Positions 9,475 through 20,024 of a DNA stretch of 64,000 bases are shown piece after piece. The position numbers and the translations under genes are program-made. This DNA comes from an uncultured Ignavibacteria bacterium. Its GTDB lineage: Bacteria; Bacteroidota; Ignavibacteria; SZUA-365. Each line of letters opens with the position of its first letter. The first letter of the stretch is position 1. The notes under the pieces were generated by a model. That model did no database searches. It was not told the origin of the DNA and was given only the letters and a program-made list of their open reading frames with translations. The stretch spans positions 1 to 64,000 of the forward strand of contig CAJXVM010000023.1 of NCBI GenBank assembly GCA_913061095.1. Reading direction: 5' to 3'.

Positions 9475-9502
9475 AAGATAGCAGTATCCGGGAAGGAGTC
9501 AA
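9475..9502 (-). promoter_or_regulatory. Promoter of the S41 peptidase gene
   Basis: TTGACT (9502-9497) and TATCTT (9480-9475) are spaced by 16 bases. The -35 lies in the 10-mer GCGCTTGACT, which recurs at the promoters of two VWA genes (19982 and 31279). It starts only about 30 bases after the stop codon of the VWA protein at 9532. Confidence 0.55.
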
Positions 9503-9531
9503 GCGCTCACGGTGAGCATTCCGGAGATCGC

Positions 9532-12519
9532 TCACTTTCGCTGCAGCAGCAGCCGGCGCGTGATCTCCGTTCGCGGACCAATGCGCACGCGTAGCAGATA
9601 GACTCCGGGCGGCACTTCGGGGAAATCAAGTGTTTCCCGCACGGCATGTGTCGGCGGATATTCTCTCTGATGGACGTCACGGCCGAGCATGTCACTGACA
9701 TGCAGCCCGACCGCCATGGGACGGTCCAGCGTGAGCGCCAGCGTGAATCGTCCGTTCGAGGGATTGGGATACACGTCAAAGCCGCGCACGAACACGGGCA
9801 GCTCGTCGACGGGCAGGACGGTGACGTCGAAGGGATCCGACATCGCGGTGCAGCCGTTGCTGTCGCTCACTTGCACCGTGTACGTGCCCAGTCCGGGAAG
9901 CGCCAGCGCCTGCTGTGTCGCACTTGCAAGCTGCTGTCCGTCGCGGTACCACTGCCACGCCGCCGCGTCGTTCGCATACAGCGAGTCACTGCTGCGCCGA
10001 ATCGTCGCTGACGGAGCCGGCCATGTCGTGACCTGCACGGTATCGGAATATCCCACACAGCCATTGGTGTCGACCACTGACACATAGTAAATGCCCGGTG
10101 ATTTCGCCACCTCGATGCGGCTGGTCGAGCCGCGGTTCCAGGTGTAGGACACATAGCCGGTCGGCGCTTCAAGCAGCAGCGAATCATCCGGACACATCGG
10201 ATTGCTGCCCGTCACATTGAGCAGCGGCCGCGGCTCGGGGAGAACAGTCACGCGCAGCGTGTCGGACACCCCGGTCCGCCCCGCCGAGTCCGTGACGAGG
10301 CAGAAATACTCGCCGCTCCGCGTGACCTGCAGCAGCCGCGTCTGTTCGCCCGAATTCCAGCGATACCGCATCCAGCCCTCCCCTGCATCCAACGTTACCG
10401 AGTGTCCGGAGCAGAATCGCAGCGGACCGCGGGCGCTCAAATCGAAACTGAATGTCTTTGCGGCGGATGGAATATTAACTTCTCCGCTGCAGGAGAGGGT
10501 ATCGAATTCCTGGCTCTCAACGAGAACATCGACCTCGTACCGTCGGCCAGCGGTGTCCAGCGGATGCTGCAGCATCCAGGAAACTGTTGAGACTTCTCCC
10601 GGTGCGATACTGTTCGGTGAGAACCAGATGGACGGGACCGTTCCGGGTGCGAGCGAGAGGTCTGGAGCGATACGGATACTGCCCGTGTTCAGCTGCGTCT
10701 GCCGGCCGCCGATGTTCCGCACGTTGACCGTCACCGGGAAGGGCATGGGGGAATAGGTGTCACCAACGGGATCGTAGAAGATCTGCGGAGCGCTGACATC
10801 GCACTGCAGTACAGGACCAAACTCTACCTGCACGGCGCAGTCGATCGTATCGTGATTGTCGAACATGCCGACCACCGTGAAGCGCGCGACGCGATTCTGC
10901 TCCGCCCTGACCGCGGTAAACTGCCAGGTCACCGTGGTGAATTCATTCGGCGGCACGTCGACGGGATTCCCGGCCTGCGTCTCCAACTGCGGTGAGATCA
11001 GGCGCACGACCGAAGTGTCGTAGGTGATATGGAAACGGCTGTTGAGGGCAAACGCCGAGCCGACGTTGAAGCTCCGCATGGTAATGGTGAACGGATCAGG
11101 GAGGAAGGTGTCCGTCTCCGGCTGCCATGTGAGTTCGCTCGGGAAATCAAGGTCACATTGCATGATGGGACTCTCATTCACGGGATAGACGCACAGCTCA
11201 CCGTCCTCGATCTGCGGGAGGAAACACCCGGCCTCGAACTGCACGTCCTCGGCGGACAGCGTGCAGCAGGTGGTATCCTGTACGTCCGGGATACGGAATT
11301 TCAGGTCGAGCAGATGCCCGGGGCCCTGTACAACCGCCCGACCGGATGTCTGCACTCGAAATCCTCCCGGCACGGGGATGATGTCCGCAGTGACGCCGGC
11401 GCTGTCGAGAAGCGAACCCTGCGGCACGCGCACATACTGAAGCACGCCGCATGCGCTGTCCGACGGGATCGTGAACGAAAGCGAATGGAAGACGGCAGCG
11501 GGATTGACCGGCGTGACAAGATGCAGCGGCACCCAGGCATCCTCCTGTTCCCGCGTGGTGACCTTGCCGAGGCGCATCACCAGCGGGGAATATGGCATGC
11601 TGTCCAGCGGCGCACGGTATGCTTTTGTCTTCACGTCCGTCCCACCGCAGAAATCATCGACCTGCAGTTCGACGGTGCGGAGGCCACCGTCCGCACAGTC
11701 ACGCTCATAGGTGATCACACACTCCTGGAATGACTGGAAAATGATTGTTGCTATGTCCTTGTAAATCGCTGGCAGCTGTCCCGCGTTCGGGGTCTGGTAA
11801 TACCGGCCGCCGGTCAGCAGCGCGATCATTTCCAGTTCCGTCGCGTTGATCGATGATCCGAGCCCGATGGTAAACACGCGAATGCGGTTGCGGTTCGCAA
11901 GCGAAATGATTTCCGCCGGTGTCCGCGTCGAGGAGGCGTCACCACCGTCCGTCAGCACGATGACCATCCGGCACTGATTGATCCCGTTGTTGATCAGCTC
12001 GATGATACCCGCATAGATACCATCCCAGACCGCGGTACCTCCGCTTGCAGGCAGTGCGTCCACGGCACTGTAAAGCAGCGGTTTGAGCGATGTCATCTGC
12101 TGTTTGATGGTGACGCCGGAAGAAAACCAGATGACAGCCGCCTCGTCGTACACGCCATCCATCTGATCGACGAACGCCCGCCCCGCGGCCTTGGCGCCGG
12201 CATTGCCGCTGCCGCCCATCGATCCCGAAGCATCGAAGACCAGCGCGGTGGAAATCGCGCAGCGCACAGTCGGATCCGGACACCACAGCGTGAAATCCGT
12301 GACCTCGATTCCGTTCTCATAAATCCTGAAATACTTTTTCGTCATGTTGTAGGCGGGATTGCCGTTGCAGCCGACCACGAAGTACAGCTCGACCGTCGGC
12401 CAGTTGACCGTGACGCGCTTGAAATTCAGGTTCGGCTGGGCATTCGCGACAGACGCCATGACAGACAATCCGATGACGACCCACATCACCGCAAACCACT
12501 GTGTCCTTCCCGTACGCAT
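9532..12519 (-). CDS. Secreted VWA-domain protein with type IX sorting domain (paralogue 1)
   Basis: The 995-residue cell-surface or secreted protein has a signal peptide at 1-27 (ends ANAQ). A conserved 55-residue module (NLNFKRVTVNWP, GCNGNPAYNMT) comes next, then a VWA domain (about 92-270) with MIDAS DASGSM at 96-101 and VLTDGGD. A cysteine-containing segment (DFCGGTDVKTK) and a cohesin-like beta domain follow. Two CARDB-like domains and two or three Ig/PKD-like repeats ending in DTNGCVGYSDT and DSNGCTAMSDP come next. A C-terminal sorting domain (DVYPNPSNGRF, VSDMLGRDV, PPGVYLLRV) closes the protein. The ATG at 12519 is preceded by GTGGAGG; an in-frame GTG at 12534 lies upstream of it. 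It is the last of three tandem paralogues; the 78-bp gap may allow read-through. Ligand or partner is unknown. Confidence 0.88.
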   Translation of the reverse strand: MRTGRTQWFAVMWVVIGLSVMASVANAQPNLNFKRVTVNWPTVELYFVVGCNGNPAYNMTKKYFRIYENGIEVTDFTLWCPDPTVRCAISTALVFDASGSMGGSGNAGAKAAGRAFVDQMDGVYDEAAVIWFSSGVTIKQQMTSLKPLLYSAVDALPASGGTAVWDGIYAGIIELINNGINQCRMVIVLTDGGDASSTRTPAEIISLANRNRIRVFTIGLGSSINATELEMIALLTGGRYYQTPNAGQLPAIYKDIATIIFQSFQECVITYERDCADGGLRTVELQVDDFCGGTDVKTKAYRAPLDSMPYSPLVMRLGKVTTREQEDAWVPLHLVTPVNPAAVFHSLSFTIPSDSACGVLQYVRVPQGSLLDSAGVTADIIPVPGGFRVQTSGRAVVQGPGHLLDLKFRIPDVQDTTCCTLSAEDVQFEAGCFLPQIEDGELCVYPVNESPIMQCDLDFPSELTWQPETDTFLPDPFTITMRSFNVGSAFALNSRFHITYDTSVVRLISPQLETQAGNPVDVPPNEFTTVTWQFTAVRAEQNRVARFTVVGMFDNHDTIDCAVQVEFGPVLQCDVSAPQIFYDPVGDTYSPMPFPVTVNVRNIGGRQTQLNTGSIRIAPDLSLAPGTVPSIWFSPNSIAPGEVSTVSWMLQHPLDTAGRRYEVDVLVESQEFDTLSCSGEVNIPSAAKTFSFDLSARGPLRFCSGHSVTLDAGEGWMRYRWNSGEQTRLLQVTRSGEYFCLVTDSAGRTGVSDTLRVTVLPEPRPLLNVTGSNPMCPDDSLLLEAPTGYVSYTWNRGSTSRIEVAKSPGIYYVSVVDTNGCVGYSDTVQVTTWPAPSATIRRSSDSLYANDAAAWQWYRDGQQLASATQQALALPGLGTYTVQVSDSNGCTAMSDPFDVTVLPVDELPVFVRGFDVYPNPSNGRFTLALTLDRPMAVGLHVSDMLGRDVHQREYPPTHAVRETLDFPEVPPGVYLLRVRIGPRTEITRRLLLQRK

Positions 12520-12597
12520 GGATGTATCCTCCACAGACGAAATATGATCATTCTATTTTATTGGCTCCTTCATGGTTCACCCGTCACTCTCCATTCT

Positions 12598-15500
12598 TCA
12601 CTGCGTAGTCCTCACGGGAATCCCCCGCGTCATCACCCCGCCGCTGCTCAGCGCGATGTGCAGCAGATAGTATCCCGATGCGCCGCGCGGGAGGTGTACA
12701 TCCCTGCGCACATGCGCAGACGCCTGGAAATCCTCCCGGAACACGGTGCGACCCAGTACATCGAACACACGGATGCGTCCCGCCGAGGAACGACGCAGAC
12801 GAAGATCAATGCGGAACATGCCGTCGCTGGGATTCGGGTACACGAAAAGCGACTGCACGGATGCGGGCAGATCCGCGGCATGGAGCACTGCGGCATCAAA
12901 TGGATCCGAAAATGTCGTGCAGCCATTGCTGTCGGTGACGAGCACGGTGTACGTGCCGGTTTCCGCAAGCGTGAGAAACGTCTTCGTCTCATCCGTCAGC
13001 GGCTGTCCGTTTCGATACCACTGCAGCGTGCCTTCCGCCTGCGCATGCAGCACATCCCCGCTGCGCGTAATCACGGGCTTCGCGGGCGGAGGCAGAACCT
13101 GCACCGCAAGGGTATCAGACCTGCCCTCACATCCCCCGGCATCCGTCACATCCACCCAGTACTGCCCCGCCGTCGTCACCGCGATGCGAGGGGACCGCGC
13201 CCCGGTACTCCAGCGATAGCCGGCAAACCCCGTGCCGGCTTCCAGCGTGACCGTATCACCCGCACACATCGGCAGCGCTCCCTCGGCGCGGAGCCGTGGA
13301 TGCGGGTGGGGAGTCACTGTCACATGCACGGTGTCGGAATAGCCGGTACGGACACCGAGCTGCACGACGCAAAAATACGATCCCTCCTCCCGCACGACGA
13401 TGCGGCGCGTCGTGTCGCCCGTGTTCCAGTGGTAGGAACGACGTCCGCTGCTCGCATCGAGTACGAGGGAATCTCCCGCACACAGAGCGGCGTCGCCGTG
13501 CAGGATTAGGGAAAAGTTGAATGAAGATGTATCCACGCCGGGAAACGTGGCATCAGCGGAACAGGAGGATGCCGCGGTGCTCGAGGACTGCGTAATCACC
13601 TGCACCGTCCGTGTGACCGTCCGCTGCATGAGTGGATGTACGACGAGCCATTCGACGTTCGCGGACTGCCCGGGTTTCAGCGTGGGAGGAATCAGCGATT
13701 TCTGATAACGGTCGGGCGCATCCACGCCCGCGAGCGTGAGACTGTCGTCCAGCACAATACCGGCAACGACGTTCACCGCGTCACGCGCCCCGACGTTCCG
13801 AACCACGGCACGCACCGGGAACGGCATCGGTGAGAGCCGGCCGTGCGACGGATCCACGCGGAGCTGCGGGATGGAGAGATCGCACTCGAGGATGGCATCC
13901 GCGCGCGGGATGATGATGGACGTACTGCACGTCACCGGAGGATGGTTGTCGAACAGCGCCGTGACCGATACCACCGTGCTGTCATCCGTGTACCGGCGCG
14001 GTGTCGTGAGATCCCATGCCACCGCCGCGTGACTGCCCGGGATGATATCGGCATAGGAGTACACGATTGTATCCGACGGCGGACGCACGCGCTGCAGCTT
14101 TGTATCGTCGTATGTCAGTACGAAGTGCGCGTTTCTCGCCATGACATTTCCGAAGTTCGGAAAGCGGGCCATCACGGAAAACGGATTGAGTGCGTAGTCC
14201 CTGCTGTTGCTGTCCCACTCCAGGCGTCCCGGACCGTACATCTCGCAGCTCACCAGCGGGATGGGACCGGGAGGATAGATGCCGACCTCCCCCGGTGCGA
14301 CCTCGGGCGCGAGACAGCCCGTTGTGAATTCCCAGTCGGTGATGTGCACGGGCAGGAAAAGCGTATCCTGAATCTGCGCCGCTTCGATGGTCAGATCCAG
14401 CAGGGGACCGACACCGCCGAACAGCTTCTTCCCACTCACCCAGACACGGTCATTCCATATGTTCACGGTCATTCCGTCCAGCAGGGAGCCCGCGGAATGC
14501 TCGACGCGCTTGAGTTGAAGGTATGTACTGTCGCACTGCACACGGAACGAGAAACCGGTGAGCAGCAGACTGTCAACCAGCCCGTCGAGATACAGCGGCA
14601 GCGTCACTTCGTTCCCGCCGAAAGCCAGTGCACTGCCGAGCTGCATCGAGGCGGCGATCGGCTCGCCCGGCACCGAAGACTGGAACGACTGATTGATATC
14701 GGCACAGGCCTGCGCAAGTTCAAGATGGACCCTGTGCGTTTGCCCGTCGTTACATGTGTACCGTCTCCACGAAAGAATGTAGTCGCCGTATCCGCTTCGC
14801 ATCGCGCGGAATAATTCCACCGCGGCATCCACGAGTTCGGAAGGATCAGCGGCCGTGCGTGCGAGTCCGCCCGTCGCCTCTGCGAGCGCGGAAAGCGCAC
14901 TGTCGCCTGAGGACAGCCGCAGGACATTCACGTGAACACCCCGCTGGCGCGCGGAATCGATGATATCCTGCATGCCAAGCGACGAAGCTGCGTCGGGACG
15001 GCTTGAAAGCACGACAAGGGAACGATAGCGGGAAACCATCGTATCCGTGAACAGCTGCAGTGCTTCCGCGCAGGCGTCCCACGGCTCCGCGCCGGAGCGC
15101 GTTGGCATGAGGTCAACGGCGTTGCGCAGCAGGTCCGTTTCCGTGGTCCACTCCTGCGCGAGATCCATCCTGCTGCCGAACCACCCCACTGCAGCCCGGT
15201 CCGAAATGCCGTCCATCAATCCCACAAACGCCTTTCCCGCATCGATGCATGCCGTCCGCTCTTCCGGTGTGATTGTACCGTTTGCGTCCAGAAGCAGCAC
15301 CGCCGACACCGCCTCCGCCCCGCTGTCAGGCGCGTGGAGGTTGAACGCCGTAATGGGATACCCGTCCTCGGTCAGCGTGATGTCCCGCGGGAGCACCCGC
15401 GGAATGCGGCGCCAGTCATCGGACATCCGGAAGGCGGCCTTCGCGATGGTCGAATCCGTGGTGAGATGCGTAAGCCGCAACGACGAAGAAGCGCGGGTAT

Positions 15501-16815
15501 GAACGATGGGAGTGAAACAGCCGGTGGCGAACGAGGCACTCTCCACATGGACTGGACAGCAGATCGCTCCCGGCGATGCGGCCGTGTGAAAGGTGAATTT
15601 CAGCAGCGGGCCGCTGTCCCGAAGCTGACTCCGCGCCGACGTAGAAATGGCCATGCGCCCCTGCCCGTGGGAAGTGATCTGCATCGGTGTTCCCGCGAGG
15701 GCGCTGCCCGGCTGAACGCCCCTGAACTCCGCACAGGCTGGATTGTAGCGCAGGACGAGACTGAGCGGCGGAAGCATGGTGCCGGTATCGAGCGGTGTCA
15801 CGAGGCGCAGCTCCACATCGATGTCACTGTTGCCCATTCCTTCCACATTGCTGATTTCCATGTGGAGGTCAACGAATGTGCTGGAATCGAGTGGTGCGTA
15901 GTACTGCTGCATCCCTTCGATAGAACTGCCGCAGAAATTCGACAGCCGCAGCTGAACGGTCCGGCGGTTTCCGTCGGGACATTCCAGCGGATACGTGATA
16001 CTGCATTCACGGAAATCATCAGTAATGAACGACGTGATGTCCCGGTACAACGCCGGCAGATCGAGCGGATCAGCGACGTTGTGCGCCTGTCCGCCCGTGC
16101 GTCGAACGAGGCCTCCGAGCGACCCATGATATCCCTGCGATCCAAGACCGACACCGATGATGTGAATCCGGTGCAGGCGCGCCAGCTGCTCGATCTCGAA
16201 GATAGACGCGTTGGAACCCGTATCCCCGCCGTCCGTGAGCACGACGACGGCGCGTGTGTCGTTCGAGCCTGACTGTATCAGCGTCGTGACAGCCTGATAA
16301 ATACCTTCATAAAGATGCCGTGTGCTCGCGACCGAGGTCGGCAGTCCGTTCATCGCGTTCATGAGATCCGCTTTCGACGTGGTCATCGGCTGCAGCAGCG
16401 TGACACCCTGCGCGAACCACAGCACGGCTGCCTCGTCCGTGACGCCGTCCATCTCCTCGACGAACGCCCGGCCGGCATTCTTTGCATTCGTGAGCCTGCT
16501 CGCCGTCATCGTCGAGGATGCGTCGAAGACCAGGGCCACCGACATCGGATACCGGACACTGCTGTCGGGACAGCTGAGCGTGAAGTCCGGCACATCGACA
16601 TCATTTTCCTCGATGCGAATATCCTGCTCCGTCAGTCCGTACACCGGGGTGCTGTCGCAGCCGGCCGAGAAAAACAGCTCGATCTCGGAGCCGACTACAT
16701 CGATGCGACTGAAATCAAGTGTCGGCTGTGCCGCCGCCGGCATTGCTCCCGCGAGCAGGAAGACCGGCAACAGCAGTATGGCGAAACGGTTCGTGCGTCC
16801 ACGTCGCGCGGACAT
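12598..16815 (-). CDS. Secreted double-VWA protein with type IX sorting domain (paralogue 2)
   Basis: The 1405-residue protein has a signal peptide at 1-30 (AMPAAAQ), the same N-terminal module as its neighbours (TLDFSRIDVVGSEIELFF), and a first VWA domain with MIDAS-like DASSTM (98-103) and VLTDGGD. A cohesin-like domain is followed by a second VWA-like domain (about 500-690). In this one the motif has degenerated to DANGT and the DG motif reads LSSRPDA, so metal binding is doubtful. Another cohesin-like domain, two CARDB-like domains, Ig/PKD-like repeats and the C-terminal sorting domain (FVYPNPSDGMF, VFDVLGRTV) follow. The ATG at 16815 has GAGG 8 bases upstream; the frame also has a GTG at 16824. 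Ten bases separate it from the stop of the upstream paralogue, so it is co-transcribed. Confidence 0.87.
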   Translation of the reverse strand: MSARRGRTNRFAILLLPVFLLAGAMPAAAQPTLDFSRIDVVGSEIELFFSAGCDSTPVYGLTEQDIRIEENDVDVPDFTLSCPDSSVRYPMSVALVFDASSTMTASRLTNAKNAGRAFVEEMDGVTDEAAVLWFAQGVTLLQPMTTSKADLMNAMNGLPTSVASTRHLYEGIYQAVTTLIQSGSNDTRAVVVLTDGGDTGSNASIFEIEQLARLHRIHIIGVGLGSQGYHGSLGGLVRRTGGQAHNVADPLDLPALYRDITSFITDDFRECSITYPLECPDGNRRTVQLRLSNFCGSSIEGMQQYYAPLDSSTFVDLHMEISNVEGMGNSDIDVELRLVTPLDTGTMLPPLSLVLRYNPACAEFRGVQPGSALAGTPMQITSHGQGRMAISTSARSQLRDSGPLLKFTFHTAASPGAICCPVHVESASFATGCFTPIVHTRASSSLRLTHLTTDSTIAKAAFRMSDDWRRIPRVLPRDITLTEDGYPITAFNLHAPDSGAEAVSAVLLLDANGTITPEERTACIDAGKAFVGLMDGISDRAAVGWFGSRMDLAQEWTTETDLLRNAVDLMPTRSGAEPWDACAEALQLFTDTMVSRYRSLVVLSSRPDAASSLGMQDIIDSARQRGVHVNVLRLSSGDSALSALAEATGGLARTAADPSELVDAAVELFRAMRSGYGDYILSWRRYTCNDGQTHRVHLELAQACADINQSFQSSVPGEPIAASMQLGSALAFGGNEVTLPLYLDGLVDSLLLTGFSFRVQCDSTYLQLKRVEHSAGSLLDGMTVNIWNDRVWVSGKKLFGGVGPLLDLTIEAAQIQDTLFLPVHITDWEFTTGCLAPEVAPGEVGIYPPGPIPLVSCEMYGPGRLEWDSNSRDYALNPFSVMARFPNFGNVMARNAHFVLTYDDTKLQRVRPPSDTIVYSYADIIPGSHAAVAWDLTTPRRYTDDSTVVSVTALFDNHPPVTCSTSIIIPRADAILECDLSIPQLRVDPSHGRLSPMPFPVRAVVRNVGARDAVNVVAGIVLDDSLTLAGVDAPDRYQKSLIPPTLKPGQSANVEWLVVHPLMQRTVTRTVQVITQSSSTAASSCSADATFPGVDTSSFNFSLILHGDAALCAGDSLVLDASSGRRSYHWNTGDTTRRIVVREEGSYFCVVQLGVRTGYSDTVHVTVTPHPHPRLRAEGALPMCAGDTVTLEAGTGFAGYRWSTGARSPRIAVTTAGQYWVDVTDAGGCEGRSDTLAVQVLPPPAKPVITRSGDVLHAQAEGTLQWYRNGQPLTDETKTFLTLAETGTYTVLVTDSNGCTTFSDPFDAAVLHAADLPASVQSLFVYPNPSDGMFRIDLRLRRSSAGRIRVFDVLGRTVFREDFQASAHVRRDVHLPRGASGYYLLHIALSSGGVMTRGIPVRTTQ

Positions 16816-16825
16816 GACGGACACC

Positions 16826-19800
16826 TCAATCCATGTTTACAGTTACGATCCGCGTCAGTGCGTCGCCGCTGCCCAGCGCGATGCGCAGCAGATAATGCCC
16901 TGAAGCGGCATCCGGCAGATCCACCCACTCCCGCAGCGACGACACCTGCGTCCGGCGGATACGGCGAATCTCTCGTCCGAGCATATCGGTGATTGTCATC
17001 GTCACTGCCGTCGATTCTGCAAATGTCATGGCAACGGTGAACTGACCCTTCGATGGATTGGGATACAGGTCGAAGCTCCGCACCGCCGCCGGAAGGTCAT
17101 CCGTACCGAGGACGGTAATGTCAATCGGATCCGACATCGCCGTGCAGCCGTTGCTGTCCGTCACGAGCACGGCGTACGTTCCCGTCTGCGTCATTGCGAG
17201 GAACTGGTTCGTTTCTCCCGCAAGCGGGGCTCCATCGCGGTACCACTGCCATCGGGGAGCCATGCTCGCCAGCAGCAGGTCGCCGCTGCGCGTCACCGTC
17301 GGCTTCTTCGGAGCGGGATACGTCGTTACCGTGATCGTATCGGATATTCCGGCACAGCCATTGCTGTCCACCACAGTGCACCAGTATTCTCCGGCAGATG
17401 TCGCCGTCTCGATGCGCGTCGAACCGCCGCTGTTCCAGACATAACTGACATAGCCGATCGGTGCCTCGAGCACCACGGTATCCCCTTCGCACATCGGGAT
17501 GCTGCCGACCGCAGTCAGCACGGGCTGCGGCAGTGGCGACACCGTGACGGTCACCGTGTCGGAAACACCCTGCGCGCCTGTGGAATCCGTGACGAGACAG
17601 TAATAATCACCGGAAGTCCCGACGGTAATCCGCCGCGTACGCTCGCCGGTGTTCCACCAGTACGTGTCATAACCCGCTCCCGCATCGAGTATCACATCCG
17701 CGCCGGCACAGATGCGAAGCGGACCGCTGGCCACGATCGGAAAGCTGAATTCCGGTTTCGCGGCCGGAATGCGCAGCTCCGCCTCACAGAGGATGCTGTC
17801 TGCAGAGGGGGATTTCACCCGGACGCTGACCGTATATGTCCGTGCGGAGTCGATCATTGCATGTTCCATGTTCCAGTTCACCGCGGCTGTCTCCTGCGGA
17901 TCGAGCTGATCCGGGCGCACGGGAATGGAAAGCGGGTATCCCGGCGTCAGCCGGAGATCAGGATCGAAGGATATCGTCGCCACCGGACGCTCCGCCCCGA
18001 GACCTCCCGTATTCCTCACCGCAACCTCGACTGGGAACGGCATCGGCGTGTACTGTCCGCTGCCGACATCGTAGCGGATTGTCGGGATTGTCAGATTGCA
18101 TGCGAGAATCGGTCCGAACACAATGGAGGTCATGCAGCGGATGGTTTCATGATTGTCGAAATACGCCTCGATGGCGATCGCCGTCTCGAGGTTGATATCC
18201 TTTTTCTTCGCACGCAGGCTCCAGGTGACAGAGGACTCCTGTCCGGGCTGAAGATCGGCCGGACTGCCGGCCTGTGTGTCCGTGGCGGGGTTCACCAGTG
18301 CGACCATGGCAGTATCGTAAAACACGCGGAAGCGTGTGTTGACCGCGCTGACATTCCCGTTGTTCGTGATGCGCATGGTCACATCGAACGGATCGGGTAG
18401 GAAACTCTGCGAGTGTTCATCCCACTCGAGAACAGAAGGCGCCTCCATCCTGCACGAAACCAGCGGAGTGGATGTGCCCGGAATCACGCAGATCTCCCCA
18501 ACCTGTACTTCGGAAAGGAAACAGCCTGCCTCAAACTGGAAATCCTCGAGCAAGATATCACAGCAGGTGGTATCCTGCACCGGCGCCGTGAGGAAAGTCA
18601 GCTCCATCATGCGCCCACTGCCGCTGATCTGTTTTTCCGCCTGCGTCTGCACACGCATTCCTCCGGAGACGGGGGTAACCGTCACCGGGACGCCATCGAG
18701 CAACGAACCGGGCGGGACGGCAATTCCCTGCAGCAGCGCACAGCTCGAATCAGCCGGAACCAGGAAGGAAAACCGCGGCAGCGTCTCCCCGGAGAGTGCG
18801 GATGTCAGGTACAGTGACAGCGTGACCTGCTGTCCCGGCAGCGATACCGTCTTCTCGAGCCCCATCCCGAGCGTGGTGAACGTCGTGGAATCGAGCGGTG
18901 CGCGGTATGTTTTCGTCTTGATCTCCGTTCCCCCGCAGAAATTCTCGAGTGCCAGCTCCACGCTGCGCATGCTTCCGTCGGCACACTCACGCTCGTATGT
19001 AATGCGGCATTCCTGGTTGCACTGTGAAATGATCGTGTAAATGTCCTGGTAGATCGCTGCCAGCTGTCCCGCATTGGGCGTCTGATAATACCTCCCGCCG
19101 GTCAGCAGCGCAATCATCTCGAGTTCGGTGGCGTTGATGGAAGATCCGAGCGCGACCGTGAACACCTTGATTTGGTTGCGATTCGCCAGCGAGATGATTT
19201 CGGCCGGTGTGTGCGTCGACGAGTTGTCATTCCCGTCGGTCATCACGATCACCGCGCGACAGGGATTGAGTCCGTTGTTGATCAGTTCGATGACACCGGC
19301 ATACGTCCCGTCCCACACCGCCGTTCCACCCGATGCCGGCAGTGCGTCGATGGCGCTGTACAGCAGCGGCTTGAGCGACGTCATCTGCTGCATGGTGACC
19401 ACCTGCGTATTGAACCAGATAACGGCCGCCTCGTCGGTCTGGCCGTCCATCCTGTCGACGAATGCGCGTCCACCCGCCTTCGCCCCGGCGTTGCCTGATC
19501 CCATCATCGAACCGGATGCATCGAACACCAGCGCGGCGGAAATGGGGTACGTCGTGTTGGGACCCGGACACCACAGCGTGAAATCATTCACCGCTACGCC
19601 GTCCTCTTCGATGCGGAAATCGCTCTTTGTCATATTGTACGCCGGCGACCCGTTGCAGCCGACCGCGAAGTACAGCTCGATCGTCGGCCAGTTGACCACG
19701 ACGCGCTTGAAGTTCATATTGGGCTGGGCCTGCGCGGGCATGACGGCGAGCAGCAGAAGCAGCGCCGTCGCAAACGGCAGTGCGTGATACAGCATACGGC

Positions 19801-19834
19801 GAACGCACCCGCTGCGAGAGACGGAATAATTCAT
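16826..19834 (-). CDS. Secreted VWA-domain protein with type IX sorting domain (paralogue 3)
   Basis: The 1002-residue protein is the first gene of the three-gene VWA operon. The signal peptide ends near residue 36 (VMPAQAQ). The module NMNFKRVVVNWPTIELYF is close to identical with paralogue 1. VWA spans about 100-280, with MIDAS DASGSM at 105-110 and VMTDGND. The order afterwards matches paralogue 1: cohesin-like, CARDB-like, Ig/PKD-like repeats (DSTGAQGVSDT, DSNGCAGISDT, DSNGCTAMSDP), and a sorting domain DLYPNPSKGQF with ITDMLGREI. The start at 19834 follows a GGGGG tract; the leader just before the ATG (CCGGGGGTAT) is shared with the distant paralogue at 31132. Expressed from the promoter at 19954-19982. 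By family, VWA domains mediate protein-protein or matrix adhesion; the target is unknown. Confidence 0.88.
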   Translation of the reverse strand: MNYSVSRSGCVRRMLYHALPFATALLLLLAVMPAQAQPNMNFKRVVVNWPTIELYFAVGCNGSPAYNMTKSDFRIEEDGVAVNDFTLWCPGPNTTYPISAALVFDASGSMMGSGNAGAKAGGRAFVDRMDGQTDEAAVIWFNTQVVTMQQMTSLKPLLYSAIDALPASGGTAVWDGTYAGVIELINNGLNPCRAVIVMTDGNDNSSTHTPAEIISLANRNQIKVFTVALGSSINATELEMIALLTGGRYYQTPNAGQLAAIYQDIYTIISQCNQECRITYERECADGSMRSVELALENFCGGTEIKTKTYRAPLDSTTFTTLGMGLEKTVSLPGQQVTLSLYLTSALSGETLPRFSFLVPADSSCALLQGIAVPPGSLLDGVPVTVTPVSGGMRVQTQAEKQISGSGRMMELTFLTAPVQDTTCCDILLEDFQFEAGCFLSEVQVGEICVIPGTSTPLVSCRMEAPSVLEWDEHSQSFLPDPFDVTMRITNNGNVSAVNTRFRVFYDTAMVALVNPATDTQAGSPADLQPGQESSVTWSLRAKKKDINLETAIAIEAYFDNHETIRCMTSIVFGPILACNLTIPTIRYDVGSGQYTPMPFPVEVAVRNTGGLGAERPVATISFDPDLRLTPGYPLSIPVRPDQLDPQETAAVNWNMEHAMIDSARTYTVSVRVKSPSADSILCEAELRIPAAKPEFSFPIVASGPLRICAGADVILDAGAGYDTYWWNTGERTRRITVGTSGDYYCLVTDSTGAQGVSDTVTVTVSPLPQPVLTAVGSIPMCEGDTVVLEAPIGYVSYVWNSGGSTRIETATSAGEYWCTVVDSNGCAGISDTITVTTYPAPKKPTVTRSGDLLLASMAPRWQWYRDGAPLAGETNQFLAMTQTGTYAVLVTDSNGCTAMSDPIDITVLGTDDLPAAVRSFDLYPNPSKGQFTVAMTFAESTAVTMTITDMLGREIRRIRRTQVSSLREWVDLPDAASGHYLLRIALGSGDALTRIVTVNMD

Positions 19835-19953
19835 GGAATACCCCCGGAACTTGCGTGAAAAGAAGAAATCAGCGATCTATTACGTCAAGCGTCACGTGCG
19901 AATCGAACAGCGGATGGTTGGGCTGCGCATAATAAAACACATCAATGTGCCGA

Positions 19954-19982
19954 ATGTTACATTCTTCCATACCGGAAGTCAA
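19954..19982 (-). promoter_or_regulatory. Promoter of the three-gene VWA operon
   Basis: TTGACT (19982-19977) and TAACAT (19959-19954) are separated by 17 bases on the minus strand. The -35 is embedded in AGCGCTTGACT, the same sequence as at 9502, and nearly the same as at 31279. The predicted transcript reads into the VWA gene at 19834. Confidence 0.65.
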
Positions 19983-20024
19983 GCGCTTCCAACAGCTTAG
20001 GCAAACAGTGCAAAAGAATGCCCC

